From Lysobacter sp. CFH 32150 (GTDB lineage: Bacteria; Pseudomonadota; Gammaproteobacteria; Xanthomonadales; Xanthomonadaceae), in the NCBI RefSeq assembly GCF_022758295.1, contig NZ_JALDWJ010000008.1, positions 1 through 64,000 on the forward strand: a DNA stretch of 64,000 nucleotides. Reading direction: 5' to 3'. Shown one piece after another: positions 36,751 to 45,649 of this stretch (positions are counted from its first letter, which is position 1; each line of letters begins with the position of its first letter). The position numbers and the translations under genes are program-made. Below the pieces are notes generated by a model. That model worked only from the letters and a program-made list of their open reading frames with translations, did no database searches and was not told the DNA's origin.

Positions 36751-38679
36751 ATGACCGTATTCAACGCCAAACGTATGCGGCCGGCACGGCGCCCCATGTC
36801 CTTGCGCGCCGGTGCGTGCGGACTCGCGATCGGCCTGTTAACCGCGTTCAGCGCGGTAGATGCCGCGCAGCCCGCACGTTTGCTGATGGCGCAAGCGGCC
36901 ACCGCACCGGTCCCCAGCCTGGATCCTGCCAAACAGCTGCCAGGCACCGTGAGCGTGTCGAACATCGACTTCAAGCGTGGAGACGGCGGCGCAGGCAGGT
37001 TGAGCCTGCGCTTCAGCGGCAGTGGAGCCACGCCGGACCTGCGCAACGAGGGATCGACGGTGATCATCGATGTCGGCAACGCCAAGTTGCCGCCGTCGCT
37101 GCAGAAACCTCTTAACGTCACCGATTTCGCTACTCCCGTTCAGCGCATCGATGCCCGTGCCAGCGGCGCCGGCACCAAGTTGGTGCTGAGCACCTCGGGC
37201 GCGTACGAGTCGCTGGCCTACCAGAGTGGTAACGAATACGTAGTCGAGATCGTGCCGCGCGCCGCACCAGCGCGTGCAGTCGGCGCGACCAGCGCGATGG
37301 GCGCAACTGTCTCGACAGGCTCCGCCCGGGCCTACACCGGTCGCCCGGTGACGTTCAACTTCCAGGACGTGCCGGTGCGCACGGTGCTGCAGCTGATCGC
37401 CGAAGAGTCGAATCTCAACATCGTTGCCTCCGACACCGTGACCGGTAATGTCACCTTGCGCCTGATCAACGTTCCGTGGGACCAGGCGCTGGACATCGTC
37501 TTGCGCGCCAAGGGCCTCGACAAGCGGCGTGACGGCAATGTGGTCTGGATCGCACCGCAGGACGAGCTCGCCAAATTCGAGCAGAGCAGGGAAGACGCGC
37601 GTATTGCGATTGAAGGTCGCGCCGAGATGGTGACGGAGTTCATCCCGATCAACTACGGCAACGCGGAAGACATTGCCAAGCTGTTAACCGAGGAGAGCAA
37701 GTCTGGCAGCGGTTCCGCAGGTGCCGGCGGCGCGCAGCGCGGGTTCCTCTCGGGCCGAGGCAGTATCAGTTTTGATCGCCGCACCAACACTATGCTCGTG
37801 ATCGACATCCCGGCTAAAGTCGCTGAAATCAAGCGTCTGGTGTCTTTGCTGGATAAGCCGGTTGATCAAGTTTTGATCGAAGCGCGTATCGTGATTGCGA
37901 CCGAATCGTTCGCACGCGAATTGGGCGCCAAGTTCGGTATCGCCGGCTATAAGGACAATGTCCTCTTCAACGGCAATGTCGACTCCAACACCAAGACTGG
38001 CGACTCGCTGGCCAGAACGGCGCAGGCAAACAGCGCGGATCCGCCACCGAACCCCTTGCAGATACCGACCATCACCAAGGGTCTTAACGTCAACCTGCCG
38101 GTCGTTGGCGCTGCAGGCTCCCTGGCGCTGTCGCTCATTAACGCGGGTTACATGCTGGATATCGAATTGTCGGCGTTGCAGCAGGAAGGTCGCGGTGAAG
38201 TCATCTCGAATCCACGCGTCGTCACCAGCAACCAGAAGGAAGCGGTGATCCGCCAAGGCAAGGAGGTTGGTTACGTCACGGTGACCGGCGGCCAGAGCAA
38301 CAACGTCCCGACCGTCCAGTTCAAGGATGTCGTGCTGGAACTGAAAGTCACCCCGACCATCACCAACGACGGCCGCGTCTTCTTGAACATGGCGGTCAAG
38401 AAGGACGAGATCGATAGCTTCGTCCAGGCGGCTGGCGGTTCCGTGCCACAGATCAACAAGCGCGAGGTCAACACCGCTGTGCTCCTTAACGACGGCCAGA
38501 CCGTAGTCATCGGCGGTGTTTACGAGTTCAGTGATCGCAGCCAGATGACCAAGGTTCCCTTCCTTGGCGACTTGCCGGTGCTCGGCAACCTGTTCAAGAA
38601 AAAGGGTCGCACCAAGGAAAAGGCCGAGTTGCTGATCTTCGTCACCCCGAAGGTGATGCAGGTTTCGCAACGCAACTGA
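36751..38679 (+). CDS. pilQ: Type IV pilus secretin PilQ
   Basis: 642 residues from the ATG at 36751, preceded by GGGGGAT; a TTG 15 bases upstream is less likely. Signal peptide (about 16-38, GLAIGLLTAFSAVDA), then a single AMIN domain (about 60-165) that binds peptidoglycan, an STN/N0 domain (VTFNFQDVPVRTVLQLIAEE), an N1 domain, and the secretin barrel with GEVISNPRVVTSNQKEAVI and VPFLGDLPVLGNLFKKK. It forms the outer membrane pore for the pilus. Pseudomonas PilQ is longer, with two AMIN domains. Confidence 0.96.
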   Translation: MTVFNAKRMRPARRPMSLRAGACGLAIGLLTAFSAVDAAQPARLLMAQAATAPVPSLDPAKQLPGTVSVSNIDFKRGDGGAGRLSLRFSGSGATPDLRNEGSTVIIDVGNAKLPPSLQKPLNVTDFATPVQRIDARASGAGTKLVLSTSGAYESLAYQSGNEYVVEIVPRAAPARAVGATSAMGATVSTGSARAYTGRPVTFNFQDVPVRTVLQLIAEESNLNIVASDTVTGNVTLRLINVPWDQALDIVLRAKGLDKRRDGNVVWIAPQDELAKFEQSREDARIAIEGRAEMVTEFIPINYGNAEDIAKLLTEESKSGSGSAGAGGAQRGFLSGRGSISFDRRTNTMLVIDIPAKVAEIKRLVSLLDKPVDQVLIEARIVIATESFARELGAKFGIAGYKDNVLFNGNVDSNTKTGDSLARTAQANSADPPPNPLQIPTITKGLNVNLPVVGAAGSLALSLINAGYMLDIELSALQQEGRGEVISNPRVVTSNQKEAVIRQGKEVGYVTVTGGQSNNVPTVQFKDVVLELKVTPTITNDGRVFLNMAVKKDEIDSFVQAAGGSVPQINKREVNTAVLLNDGQTVVIGGVYEFSDRSQMTKVPFLGDLPVLGNLFKKKGRTKEKAELLIFVTPKVMQVSQRN

Positions 38680-38701
38680 TCGCAGCAGTACATGTAATTC
38701 C

Positions 38702-38731
38702 ACGACGGGGGCCGCATGGCCCCCGTCGTCG
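38702..38731 (+). terminator. Hairpin after pilQ, probable terminator
   Basis: ACGACGGGGGCC (38702-38713) pairs with GGCCCCCGTCGT (38718-38729) around GCAT. Only CGTT follows, so termination may be partial. Confidence 0.65.
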
Positions 38732-38804
38732 TTCAGGCGCCGTCTGAACCTTCACGGCGTGGATGGGTCAAAATCGCTCCGACGCAGTATCGAGCGCACT
38801 TCCG

Positions 38805-39797
38805 ATGGACAGCCGCAGCGACCCCACATCCCGCCTGCACGACATATTCGGTGCGTTACGCGAGCAATTGTCGGAAACCATCGTTGGCCAATCCGCGTTG
38901 ATTGAACGCCTGCTGATCGCCTTGCTCGCAGACGGCCATTTGCTGGTAGAAGGCGCGCCCGGTCTGGCCAAGACCAGTGCGATCCGTGCGCTGGCGTCGC
39001 GCCTCGACGCCGACTTCGCGCGCGTCCAGTTCACACCCGACTTGCTCCCCGCAGACCTGACCGGCACCGAAGTCTGGCGACCGCAGGATGGACGTTTCGA
39101 ATTCCAGCCAGGACCGATCTTCCATCCGCTGCTGCTCGCAGATGAGATCAACCGCGCACCGGCGAAAGTGCAATCGGCACTGCTTGAGGCGATGGGCGAA
39201 CGCCAGGTCACTGTCGGTCGCCATACCTATCCGCTGCCGCCGCTGTTCCTGGTGATGGCGACACAGAATCCGATCGAGCAGGAAGGCACTTTCCCGTTGC
39301 CGGAAGCGCAGCTCGACCGCTTCCTGATGTATGTGCGCATCGGCTATCCGGAAGCCTCGGCCGAGACCGAGATCCTGCGCCTTGCCCGCGAGCGTGCACG
39401 CGACAACCTGCAGCCAGCAACGACGACGCTCGCGAAGGTATCGCAGGCGGACGTGTTTGCTGCGCGCGCCGCGGTGCTCGACTTGCATGTGGCGCCGACG
39501 CTCGAACGTTATCTGATCGAATTGGTGCTGGCCTCGCGTGATGCGAAGCGCTACGACGCGGGTCTCGCGCGCCGCATCGCCTGGGGCGCGAGCCCGCGTG
39601 GCTCGATCGCGCTGGAGCGTTGCGCGCGAGCGCGCGCTTGGCTGGCCGGCCGGGATTTTGTGACTCCTGACGACGTGCGCGCGATTGCACCCGATGTCTT
39701 GCGGCATCGCGTCCTGCCGAGTTACGAAGCCACCGCCGAAGGCTGGGATGGCGACCGCCTGGTGCACGCCTTGCTCGACAAGGTGCCGCTGCCCTGA
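38805..39797 (+). CDS. MoxR family AAA ATPase
   Basis: 330 residues from the ATG at 38805; an ATG at 38763 would add 14 residues and neither has a clear ribosome site. The AAA motor has Walker A GAPGLAKT and Walker B LLLADEINRAPAK, with sensor VMATQNPIEQEGTFPLPEAQ. MoxR ATPases act with VWA-domain proteins to mature or assemble protein complexes. It heads an operon of six genes (MoxR, DUF58, DUF4381, VWA, VWA-TPR, BatD) closely spaced to 45602. Confidence 0.94.
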   Translation: MDSRSDPTSRLHDIFGALREQLSETIVGQSALIERLLIALLADGHLLVEGAPGLAKTSAIRALASRLDADFARVQFTPDLLPADLTGTEVWRPQDGRFEFQPGPIFHPLLLADEINRAPAKVQSALLEAMGERQVTVGRHTYPLPPLFLVMATQNPIEQEGTFPLPEAQLDRFLMYVRIGYPEASAETEILRLARERARDNLQPATTTLAKVSQADVFAARAAVLDLHVAPTLERYLIELVLASRDAKRYDAGLARRIAWGASPRGSIALERCARARAWLAGRDFVTPDDVRAIAPDVLRHRVLPSYEATAEGWDGDRLVHALLDKVPLP

Positions 39798-39814
39798 GCG
39801 CGAGGGACGAGGCG

Positions 39815-40738
39815 ATGCTTACAGACGTTGCTGCGCATCACTCTGGCGACGGCATCGTGCCGACGCTGGCAGAACTTGTCGCGCTGCGTGCTGTCGCGCA
39901 AGGACGGCGTGCGGCCAAGCGCGGTCGGCATGGGGTCAGTGGCCATGCGCTATCACCGATGCGCGGGCGCGGCATGGAATACGCCGAATCGCGCGAGTAC
40001 ACGATCGGCGACGACGCGCGACATATCGACTGGCGACTCACCGCGCGCAGCGGCCGCCCCCACACCAAACTGTTCCAGGCCGAGCGTGAGCGCTTGACCT
40101 TGATCGTTGCCGACACCACCCCGGCGTTGTATTTCGGGACCCGCGTGCGTTTCAAATCGGTACAGGCTGCGCGTGCCGGTGCGATCGCGGCGTGGGCCGC
40201 GGTGCGCGATGGCGATCGGCTCGCGGCGTTACGCGGCAGCAACAAGGAGGCGCCGGTGCCGCCGGCATCCGGTCCGCGTGGGGCGTTGCGCGTGCTCGAT
40301 GCGCTGGTGCGCTGGTACAGCGCGCCGCCCACCGATGATGCAGGCCTCGTGTTCGCGTTGGAGCACGCCGAGCGTCTGCTGCGGCCTGGTTCGCGCCTAA
40401 TCGTGCTGGCCGATCCGACCAGCATCGCCGCCATCGATACGCGCCGCTGGACGGGGCTCGCGGCGCATCACGAGATCGTGGTGCTGCTGCTCACCGATCC
40501 GCTGGAACGCGATCCGCCGAAGGCGGCATTGCCGTTCATGGCAGGCGACCACCGGGTCGAACTCGACTTGGCGGCAGCCGCGCAACGGCAACGTTGGCGC
40601 AATGAATTCGTCGTGCCGCTGGATGCCGCGCTCGATGTACTGCCATCGCGTGGCGTTCGCGTACATGGCTTGTCGACCGATGCGGCCAGCGAGGCATGGC
40701 TGCCACTGCTCGGCCGCGTGCAGCCGCAGGTGGCCTGA
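39815..40738 (+). CDS. DUF58 domain-containing protein
   Basis: 307 residues, cytosolic. The DUF58 signature is EYTIGDDARHIDWRLTARSG (about 62-81), followed by a VWA-like fold (LTLIVADTTPALYFG). The family usually accompanies MoxR and BatA/BatD genes. The canonical N-terminal membrane helices of longer DUF58 proteins are absent. It starts 17 bases after the MoxR stop. Confidence 0.92.
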   Translation: MLTDVAAHHSGDGIVPTLAELVALRAVAQGRRAAKRGRHGVSGHALSPMRGRGMEYAESREYTIGDDARHIDWRLTARSGRPHTKLFQAERERLTLIVADTTPALYFGTRVRFKSVQAARAGAIAAWAAVRDGDRLAALRGSNKEAPVPPASGPRGALRVLDALVRWYSAPPTDDAGLVFALEHAERLLRPGSRLIVLADPTSIAAIDTRRWTGLAAHHEIVVLLLTDPLERDPPKAALPFMAGDHRVELDLAAAAQRQRWRNEFVVPLDAALDVLPSRGVRVHGLSTDAASEAWLPLLGRVQPQVA

Positions 40739-40739
40739 C

Positions 40740-41198
40740 ATGCAACCTGACAGCCTGCCGCTGCGCGACATCCATCAAACCTTGCCGCCGCCGTGGTGGC
40801 CGCCGGCACCGGGATGGTGGCTGCTGGCGGCCATTCTCCTGATGCTGATTGCAGTTGCGTGGTGGTTTTCCGAACGCCGCCGCCGCCGTGAACAGGCGAT
40901 CGCTGCATTGTTCGATGCCGCCTTGCAACGTGCCGATTCGCCGGCGGGGCAGGTCGCGGCGATGTCGGACCTCCTGCGGCGGGCGGCGCGACGCCATGAC
41001 GCCGGGGCCGATCGTTATACCGGCGATGTCTGGTTGCAGTTCCTCGATGCCGGCCTGAAGCAGCCCGTGTTCGCCCAAGGCGCGGGGCGCTTGTTGTTGG
41101 AAGGTGCGTTCAGATCCGATGTCGGTGCCAAGGACGTCGCGGCGTTGCGCCCGTTGGCGCGTATGCGCTACTTGTCGTGGATGACGGCGAAGCGATGA
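40740..41198 (+). CDS. DUF4381 domain-containing protein
   Basis: 152 residues. Begins MQPDSLPLRDIHQTLPPPWW, which is the typical DUF4381 start, then one membrane helix (about 28-49) and a cytoplasmic helical domain. The ATG at 40740 lies 1 base after the DUF58 stop; the longer in-frame reading is antisense-like overlap with DUF58. Its stop overlaps the next gene (ATGA). Role within the MoxR-VWA complex is unknown. Confidence 0.9.
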   Translation: MQPDSLPLRDIHQTLPPPWWPPAPGWWLLAAILLMLIAVAWWFSERRRRREQAIAALFDAALQRADSPAGQVAAMSDLLRRAARRHDAGADRYTGDVWLQFLDAGLKQPVFAQGAGRLLLEGAFRSDVGAKDVAALRPLARMRYLSWMTAKR

Positions 41199-42211
41199 GC
41201 CTGCCGCAGCTCGTTGCATTGCAGGAGGCGCTCGGCAATTTCGCCTGGCCGTGGCTGCTATGCGCGTTGCCATTGCCATGGCTGGCACGCTGGTTGCTTC
41301 CATCGCGACGCAGCGCGTCTGCAGCCTTGAAGGTCCCGTATGGCGCGCGCATCGATGCGGTAGCCGCAACAGGTGGACGCAGCGTGCGTGGACGCGGTCC
41401 CGGAGCGCTGGCGTGGTTGGCGTGGGCCCTGCTGTGCATCGCAGCGGCGCGGCCGCAGCAGCTCGGGCCTGCGATCGCACCGCCGCAGGTCGGCCGCGAC
41501 CTGATGCTGGCAGTCGACCTGTCCGGCAGCATGAGCGAAGAGGACGTGGAACTCGGCGGCAATGTCGTCGATCGTTTGACTGCGGCGAAAGCCGTGCTCG
41601 CGGATTTCCTGGATCGTCGCGCCGGCGATCGGGTCGGCCTGCTGGTGTTCGGCGACCGCGCGTATGTGTTGACGCCGCTGACGCTCGATCGCGACTCCGT
41701 GCGCGACCAGCTTGCGGACAGCGTGGTCGGCCTCGCGGGGCGCGCAACTGCGATCGGCGATGCGATCGGGTTGGCGGTCAAGCGCCTGCGCACGCAGCCT
41801 GCGGATCAGCGCGTCGTGATCCTGCTCACCGACGGCGTCAATACCGCTGGCACGCTCGCTCCGGACAAGGCTGCGGAGCTGGCGAAATCAGAGCACGTGC
41901 GCGTGCACACGATCGCCTTCGGTGGCGAAGGCGGACTGACCGTATTCGGTTTCCGCTTGCCGATGCCGGGTGGCGGCGATGAGATCGACGAAGCCGGGTT
42001 GCAACGCATCGCCCAACAGACCGGCGGCCGCTTCTTCCGCGCTCGCGATACCGAATCGCTGGCCGAAATCTACGCCGAGATCGACCGACTCGAGCCCGTG
42101 CAACGTCCCGGCCAGAGTGTGCGCCCGCGCATCGAGCGTTACGCCTGGCCCTTGGGTGGTGCGCTGGTGTTGGCGCTGCTCGCCTTCGCAGCGAAGCGGA
42201 GGTTGACGTGA
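41195..42211 (+). CDS. VWA domain membrane protein (BatA-like)
   Basis: 338 residues. Two N-terminal membrane segments (about 17-36 and 68-86) and a C-terminal one (about 318-335) bracket a von Willebrand factor A domain. The metal-ion-dependent adhesion site is complete: DLSGS (D108, S110, S112), a later threonine in GRATAIG and LLTDGVNTAG. The start at 41195 is set by the ATGA overlap with the DUF4381 gene. BatA-type proteins work with MoxR ATPases; stress tolerance roles are reported in other bacteria. Confidence 0.93.
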   Translation: MSLPQLVALQEALGNFAWPWLLCALPLPWLARWLLPSRRSASAALKVPYGARIDAVAATGGRSVRGRGPGALAWLAWALLCIAAARPQQLGPAIAPPQVGRDLMLAVDLSGSMSEEDVELGGNVVDRLTAAKAVLADFLDRRAGDRVGLLVFGDRAYVLTPLTLDRDSVRDQLADSVVGLAGRATAIGDAIGLAVKRLRTQPADQRVVILLTDGVNTAGTLAPDKAAELAKSEHVRVHTIAFGGEGGLTVFGFRLPMPGGGDEIDEAGLQRIAQQTGGRFFRARDTESLAEIYAEIDRLEPVQRPGQSVRPRIERYAWPLGGALVLALLAFAAKRRLT

Positions 42212-43968
42212 TCGACGTCCTACCGACGCTGCATTTTGTCCGCCCCGATTGGTTGTGGGCCTTGCTCGCGTTGCCCTTGCTCGCATGGTGGTGGCGGGCG
42301 CGGCGTCGACGTGAGAGCGTGTGGCGCGGCGTGGTCGATCCACACCTGCTGCCGCATCTGCTCGAGACGGCCCCGGATCTGCGCACGCGCGGCGCAATGC
42401 TGATCGGCGCACTCGCGTATGCGCTGGCGGTGGTCGCGCTGGCGGGACCGGCGTGGCAGCTGAGCGAGCAACCGCTGTGGCAGAGCAAGGCGCCACTGGT
42501 GATCGCATTGGACCTGTCCAGCACCGCGATGGCGTCGGACTTGCCGCCTTCGCGCCTGCTGCAGGCGCGCGCCAAGCTCGCAACGCTCTTGCGCGAGCGT
42601 GCGGGCGGCCAGGTTGGCCTCGTCGCCTACGCTGGCGATGCATTCACTGTTGCACCGCTGACCGATGACGCCGGCAATGTCGCGCTGTTCCTCGATGCGC
42701 TGGCGCCGGACGTGATGCCGGTCGACGGCCAGCGCACCGATCGCGCCATTGCCTGGTCCATGCGCTTGCTCAACCAAGCCGGTTTCGATCGCGGCGATAT
42801 CCTGCTGCTCACCGATCACGCCGATGCGGAGGCGCGCAGCGCAGCGGCAACGGCCGCACGCAGTGGTTATCGCGTGTCGGCGCTCGGACTCGGCACGGAG
42901 GCTGGTGCCGCCTATCGCGACCGCGATGGTCGCATCGGACGTACACGGCTAGATGCCGGCTCACTAAGTGCGCTGGCGAAAGCCGGCGGCGGCCGCTACG
43001 CGACGCTGGCGACGGATGCCGCCGATCTGCGTGCGCTCGGCGTGCTGGATCCGCAACAAACCGACACCGCCAGCGCTCGCGGCACCACCGGCCAACACTG
43101 GCAGGACGAGGGTTACTGGCTGCTGCCGCCGTTGTTGCTGCTGGCGCTGCTCGCATTCCGCCGTGGCGGCGCCACGATGACGGCGCTCCTGGCGCTTGCG
43201 TTGTTGCCCATGCTCCCTGCGCATGCACAGGAGTCAAGTACGTTGTGGCGCCGTCCCGATCAGCTCGCGCATGCACGCATGGCGCAGGGCACCGAGGCCT
43301 ACCGCAAGAACGATTTTGGCCGGGCCGCGCAGGCATGGACGGGTCTCGACAGCGCCGATGCGCATTACAACCGCGGCAACGCCTTGGCGAAACAAGGCCA
43401 GTACCCGCAAGCCATCGCGGCCTACGACGATGCCTTGCGCGTGCAACCGGGCATGGCCGACGCGCTTGCCAACAAGCGGGCGGTGGAGGCGGCGATGAAG
43501 CGCAAGCCGCCGCAAGGGCAAAAGCGGGACAATCGCGGCCAGAAGAACCAGCAACAACAATCGCAGGGCGGACAGAACCCGCAATCCGGCGCCTCCTCGC
43601 AACCATCGAAGCCCGGACAGTCGCAACAGCAGCAGGGTGCGCAATCCCGCGGCAATCAGCGGCCATCGCCACCATCGCAATCTGCACAACAGCCGCAACC
43701 GGCCAAGCCTGTCGACGCCGAGACGCAACGTGCTGCGGACGCCGCACAACGCGAGCGCATGCAACGCGCACTGGCGCAGGCGCGCGGAGGCAAGGCAGGC
43801 GAGCGTGCACAAGCGCAAGCGCAAGCGCGCGCCGAGACTTCGGCCGAGCGCGAACGCCGTCTCGCCACAGAAGCCTGGCTCAAACGCATCCCGGATGATC
43901 CGGGTGGCTTGCTGCGCGCCAAATTCCGCCTCGAATACGAACGCCGTCAGCGGCAGGGAGCAGACTGA
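42208..43968 (+). CDS. VWA and TPR protein (BatB-BatC fusion)
   Basis: 586 residues from a GTG that overlaps the BatA stop (GTGA). N-terminal membrane helices (about 14-30, 62-80), a VWA domain with DLSST (D102, S104, T106; the last MIDAS serine is threonine), two further hydrophobic segments (303-317 and 323-340), then TPR repeats (about 360-432) and a long Gln/Pro/Ser-rich linker (433-500) with a charged helical end. The segment 323-341 ends AHAQ like a signal peptide, so the protein looks like BatB fused to a secreted BatC. The TPR part should be periplasmic. Confidence 0.92.
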   Translation: MIDVLPTLHFVRPDWLWALLALPLLAWWWRARRRRESVWRGVVDPHLLPHLLETAPDLRTRGAMLIGALAYALAVVALAGPAWQLSEQPLWQSKAPLVIALDLSSTAMASDLPPSRLLQARAKLATLLRERAGGQVGLVAYAGDAFTVAPLTDDAGNVALFLDALAPDVMPVDGQRTDRAIAWSMRLLNQAGFDRGDILLLTDHADAEARSAAATAARSGYRVSALGLGTEAGAAYRDRDGRIGRTRLDAGSLSALAKAGGGRYATLATDAADLRALGVLDPQQTDTASARGTTGQHWQDEGYWLLPPLLLLALLAFRRGGATMTALLALALLPMLPAHAQESSTLWRRPDQLAHARMAQGTEAYRKNDFGRAAQAWTGLDSADAHYNRGNALAKQGQYPQAIAAYDDALRVQPGMADALANKRAVEAAMKRKPPQGQKRDNRGQKNQQQQSQGGQNPQSGASSQPSKPGQSQQQQGAQSRGNQRPSPPSQSAQQPQPAKPVDAETQRAADAAQRERMQRALAQARGGKAGERAQAQAQARAETSAERERRLATEAWLKRIPDDPGGLLRAKFRLEYERRQRQGAD

Positions 43969-45602
43969 TGCGCATGGCGCTGCGGATGATCACGATGCTG
44001 GTGCTCCTGTTCGCCGCTGTCGTTGCGCAGGCGCAGACGCGTGCATGGCTGGATCGCGATCGCATCGCGATGGGCGAAACCGCGACCCTCAATATCGAGA
44101 CCGATCAGCTCATCGGCGTGCCTGACTACACACCGTTGCTGAAGGACTTCGATCTCAGCGGCCACAGCAGCCGCCGCGAGGTTGAAAGCAGCAACGGCCA
44201 GACCCGGACGCGCACGTTGTATGCGGTCGCATTGCGGCCGATGCGTGATGGCGTGTTCGGTATCCCGGCGCTGCGCGTCCGCAACCAACTCACGCAACCA
44301 CTCACCTTGACCGTGGCACCCAACGTCGCGGCTGCGTCACGCGCACGCGGCGACGCCTTCATCGAAAGCGAAGTCGATGATCCCGACCCTTACGTCCAGC
44401 AACCGGTGCGTTTCTCGGTGCGTTTGCATTCCGCGATTCCGCTGATCTCGGGGCAGCTCGACCAGGCCGCACCGGAAGGCGCGACGCTGCAGCGTGTCGG
44501 TGATGATTTGCAGTACTCCCGCGAGATCGGTGGGCGCCGCTATTTCGTGCTCGAACGCCGCTACCTGCTGATCGCGGAACGCAGCGGGACGTTGACCGTT
44601 CCCGGTGCGCGCTTCCGGGGACATGGCGTTGGCGACCTTTTTGACGAACTCCTCGGCAACCGCCGACGTGAACTCGATACGGTCGCCCCGTTGCGCACGA
44701 TGCATGTGCGCGCTGTACCGGCGAACGCACCGCAACCGTGGCTGCCGCTACGCGACCTGCGCCTGCGCTACACGGCGACGCCGCAACAGGTGCGCGCGGG
44801 CGAAGCGACGACGGTCGCGGTCGAAGCCGTCGCCGACGGCGCCAGTGCAGCCCAGCTGCCAGAGCTGCAACTGACGATGGGCGATGGTGCGCAGGTCTTC
44901 CCCGAACCGGCACGCATCGACGAATCCTTCGCCGCAGGCCGTCCGCAAGCCACTGTGACGCGTCGCTTCTCGATCGTGCCGGCACGCGCAGGTACCTTGC
45001 GTGTCACCGGACCGCGCCTGGCATGGTGGGACGTGACTGCGGGTGCAGCACGGACGGCGACGCTGCCGGCGTTGTCGCTGCAAGTCGCGCCGGGCGTCGG
45101 CAACTTCGCCACACCACCACCCACCGATGCCGCGAACGCCGACGACGGCCGTATCCGCGTGCCGGGCGTGCAAGGTCGCATCCTGCCGTGGGCATTGGCG
45201 ACGGTGTTGTTCGCGATCCTGTGGTTCGTGACGTTGTGGTGGGGCCTGCATCGACAGCCGCATGCAACCACGACGCCAATGGCAGCCGCACCGCCTGCGA
45301 CAGGCGGCACGACGCGGGCGCACTTCAAGCGAGTGCTTGATGCCGGTGATCTCAGCGAAATCGCCGACAGCCTGTGTGCGTTGGCAAGCCCGCCGGTGGA
45401 TAGCCTCGATGAACTCCGCGGACGCCTCGATTCCGAACCACAGCGCGCCGCAATCGACATGTTGCAGCGCGCGCGCTGGGCTGGCGGCGATGCCGCAGTT
45501 GCACGCACGGCGGTGCGCGCGGCATTCAAGCGCGGGCCGCAATGGCGGCCATCCGCGCCGAGCAAACCAGAACCGTTGCCGCCGTTGTACCCGCCGACCT
45601 GA
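43968..45602 (+). CDS. BatD family protein
   Basis: 544 residues. Signal peptide (about 5-22, ending AQAQ), a large periplasmic region of beta-sandwich repeats with the BatD motifs GETATLNIETD, YVQQPVRFSVRLHS and RRYFVLERRYLLIAERSG, one membrane helix near residues 405-425 (ILPWALATVLFAILWFVTLW), and a short cytoplasmic helical tail. It starts with a one-base overlap (TGATG) and is the last gene of the MoxR operon. Confidence 0.92.
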   Translation: MRMALRMITMLVLLFAAVVAQAQTRAWLDRDRIAMGETATLNIETDQLIGVPDYTPLLKDFDLSGHSSRREVESSNGQTRTRTLYAVALRPMRDGVFGIPALRVRNQLTQPLTLTVAPNVAAASRARGDAFIESEVDDPDPYVQQPVRFSVRLHSAIPLISGQLDQAAPEGATLQRVGDDLQYSREIGGRRYFVLERRYLLIAERSGTLTVPGARFRGHGVGDLFDELLGNRRRELDTVAPLRTMHVRAVPANAPQPWLPLRDLRLRYTATPQQVRAGEATTVAVEAVADGASAAQLPELQLTMGDGAQVFPEPARIDESFAAGRPQATVTRRFSIVPARAGTLRVTGPRLAWWDVTAGAARTATLPALSLQVAPGVGNFATPPPTDAANADDGRIRVPGVQGRILPWALATVLFAILWFVTLWWGLHRQPHATTTPMAAAPPATGGTTRAHFKRVLDAGDLSEIADSLCALASPPVDSLDELRGRLDSEPQRAAIDMLQRARWAGGDAAVARTAVRAAFKRGPQWRPSAPSKPEPLPPLYPPT

Positions 45603-45649
45603 TCGACCGGTTTGCTAAGCTCCGCGGGTCTTTGCACCCGGGATCACGC

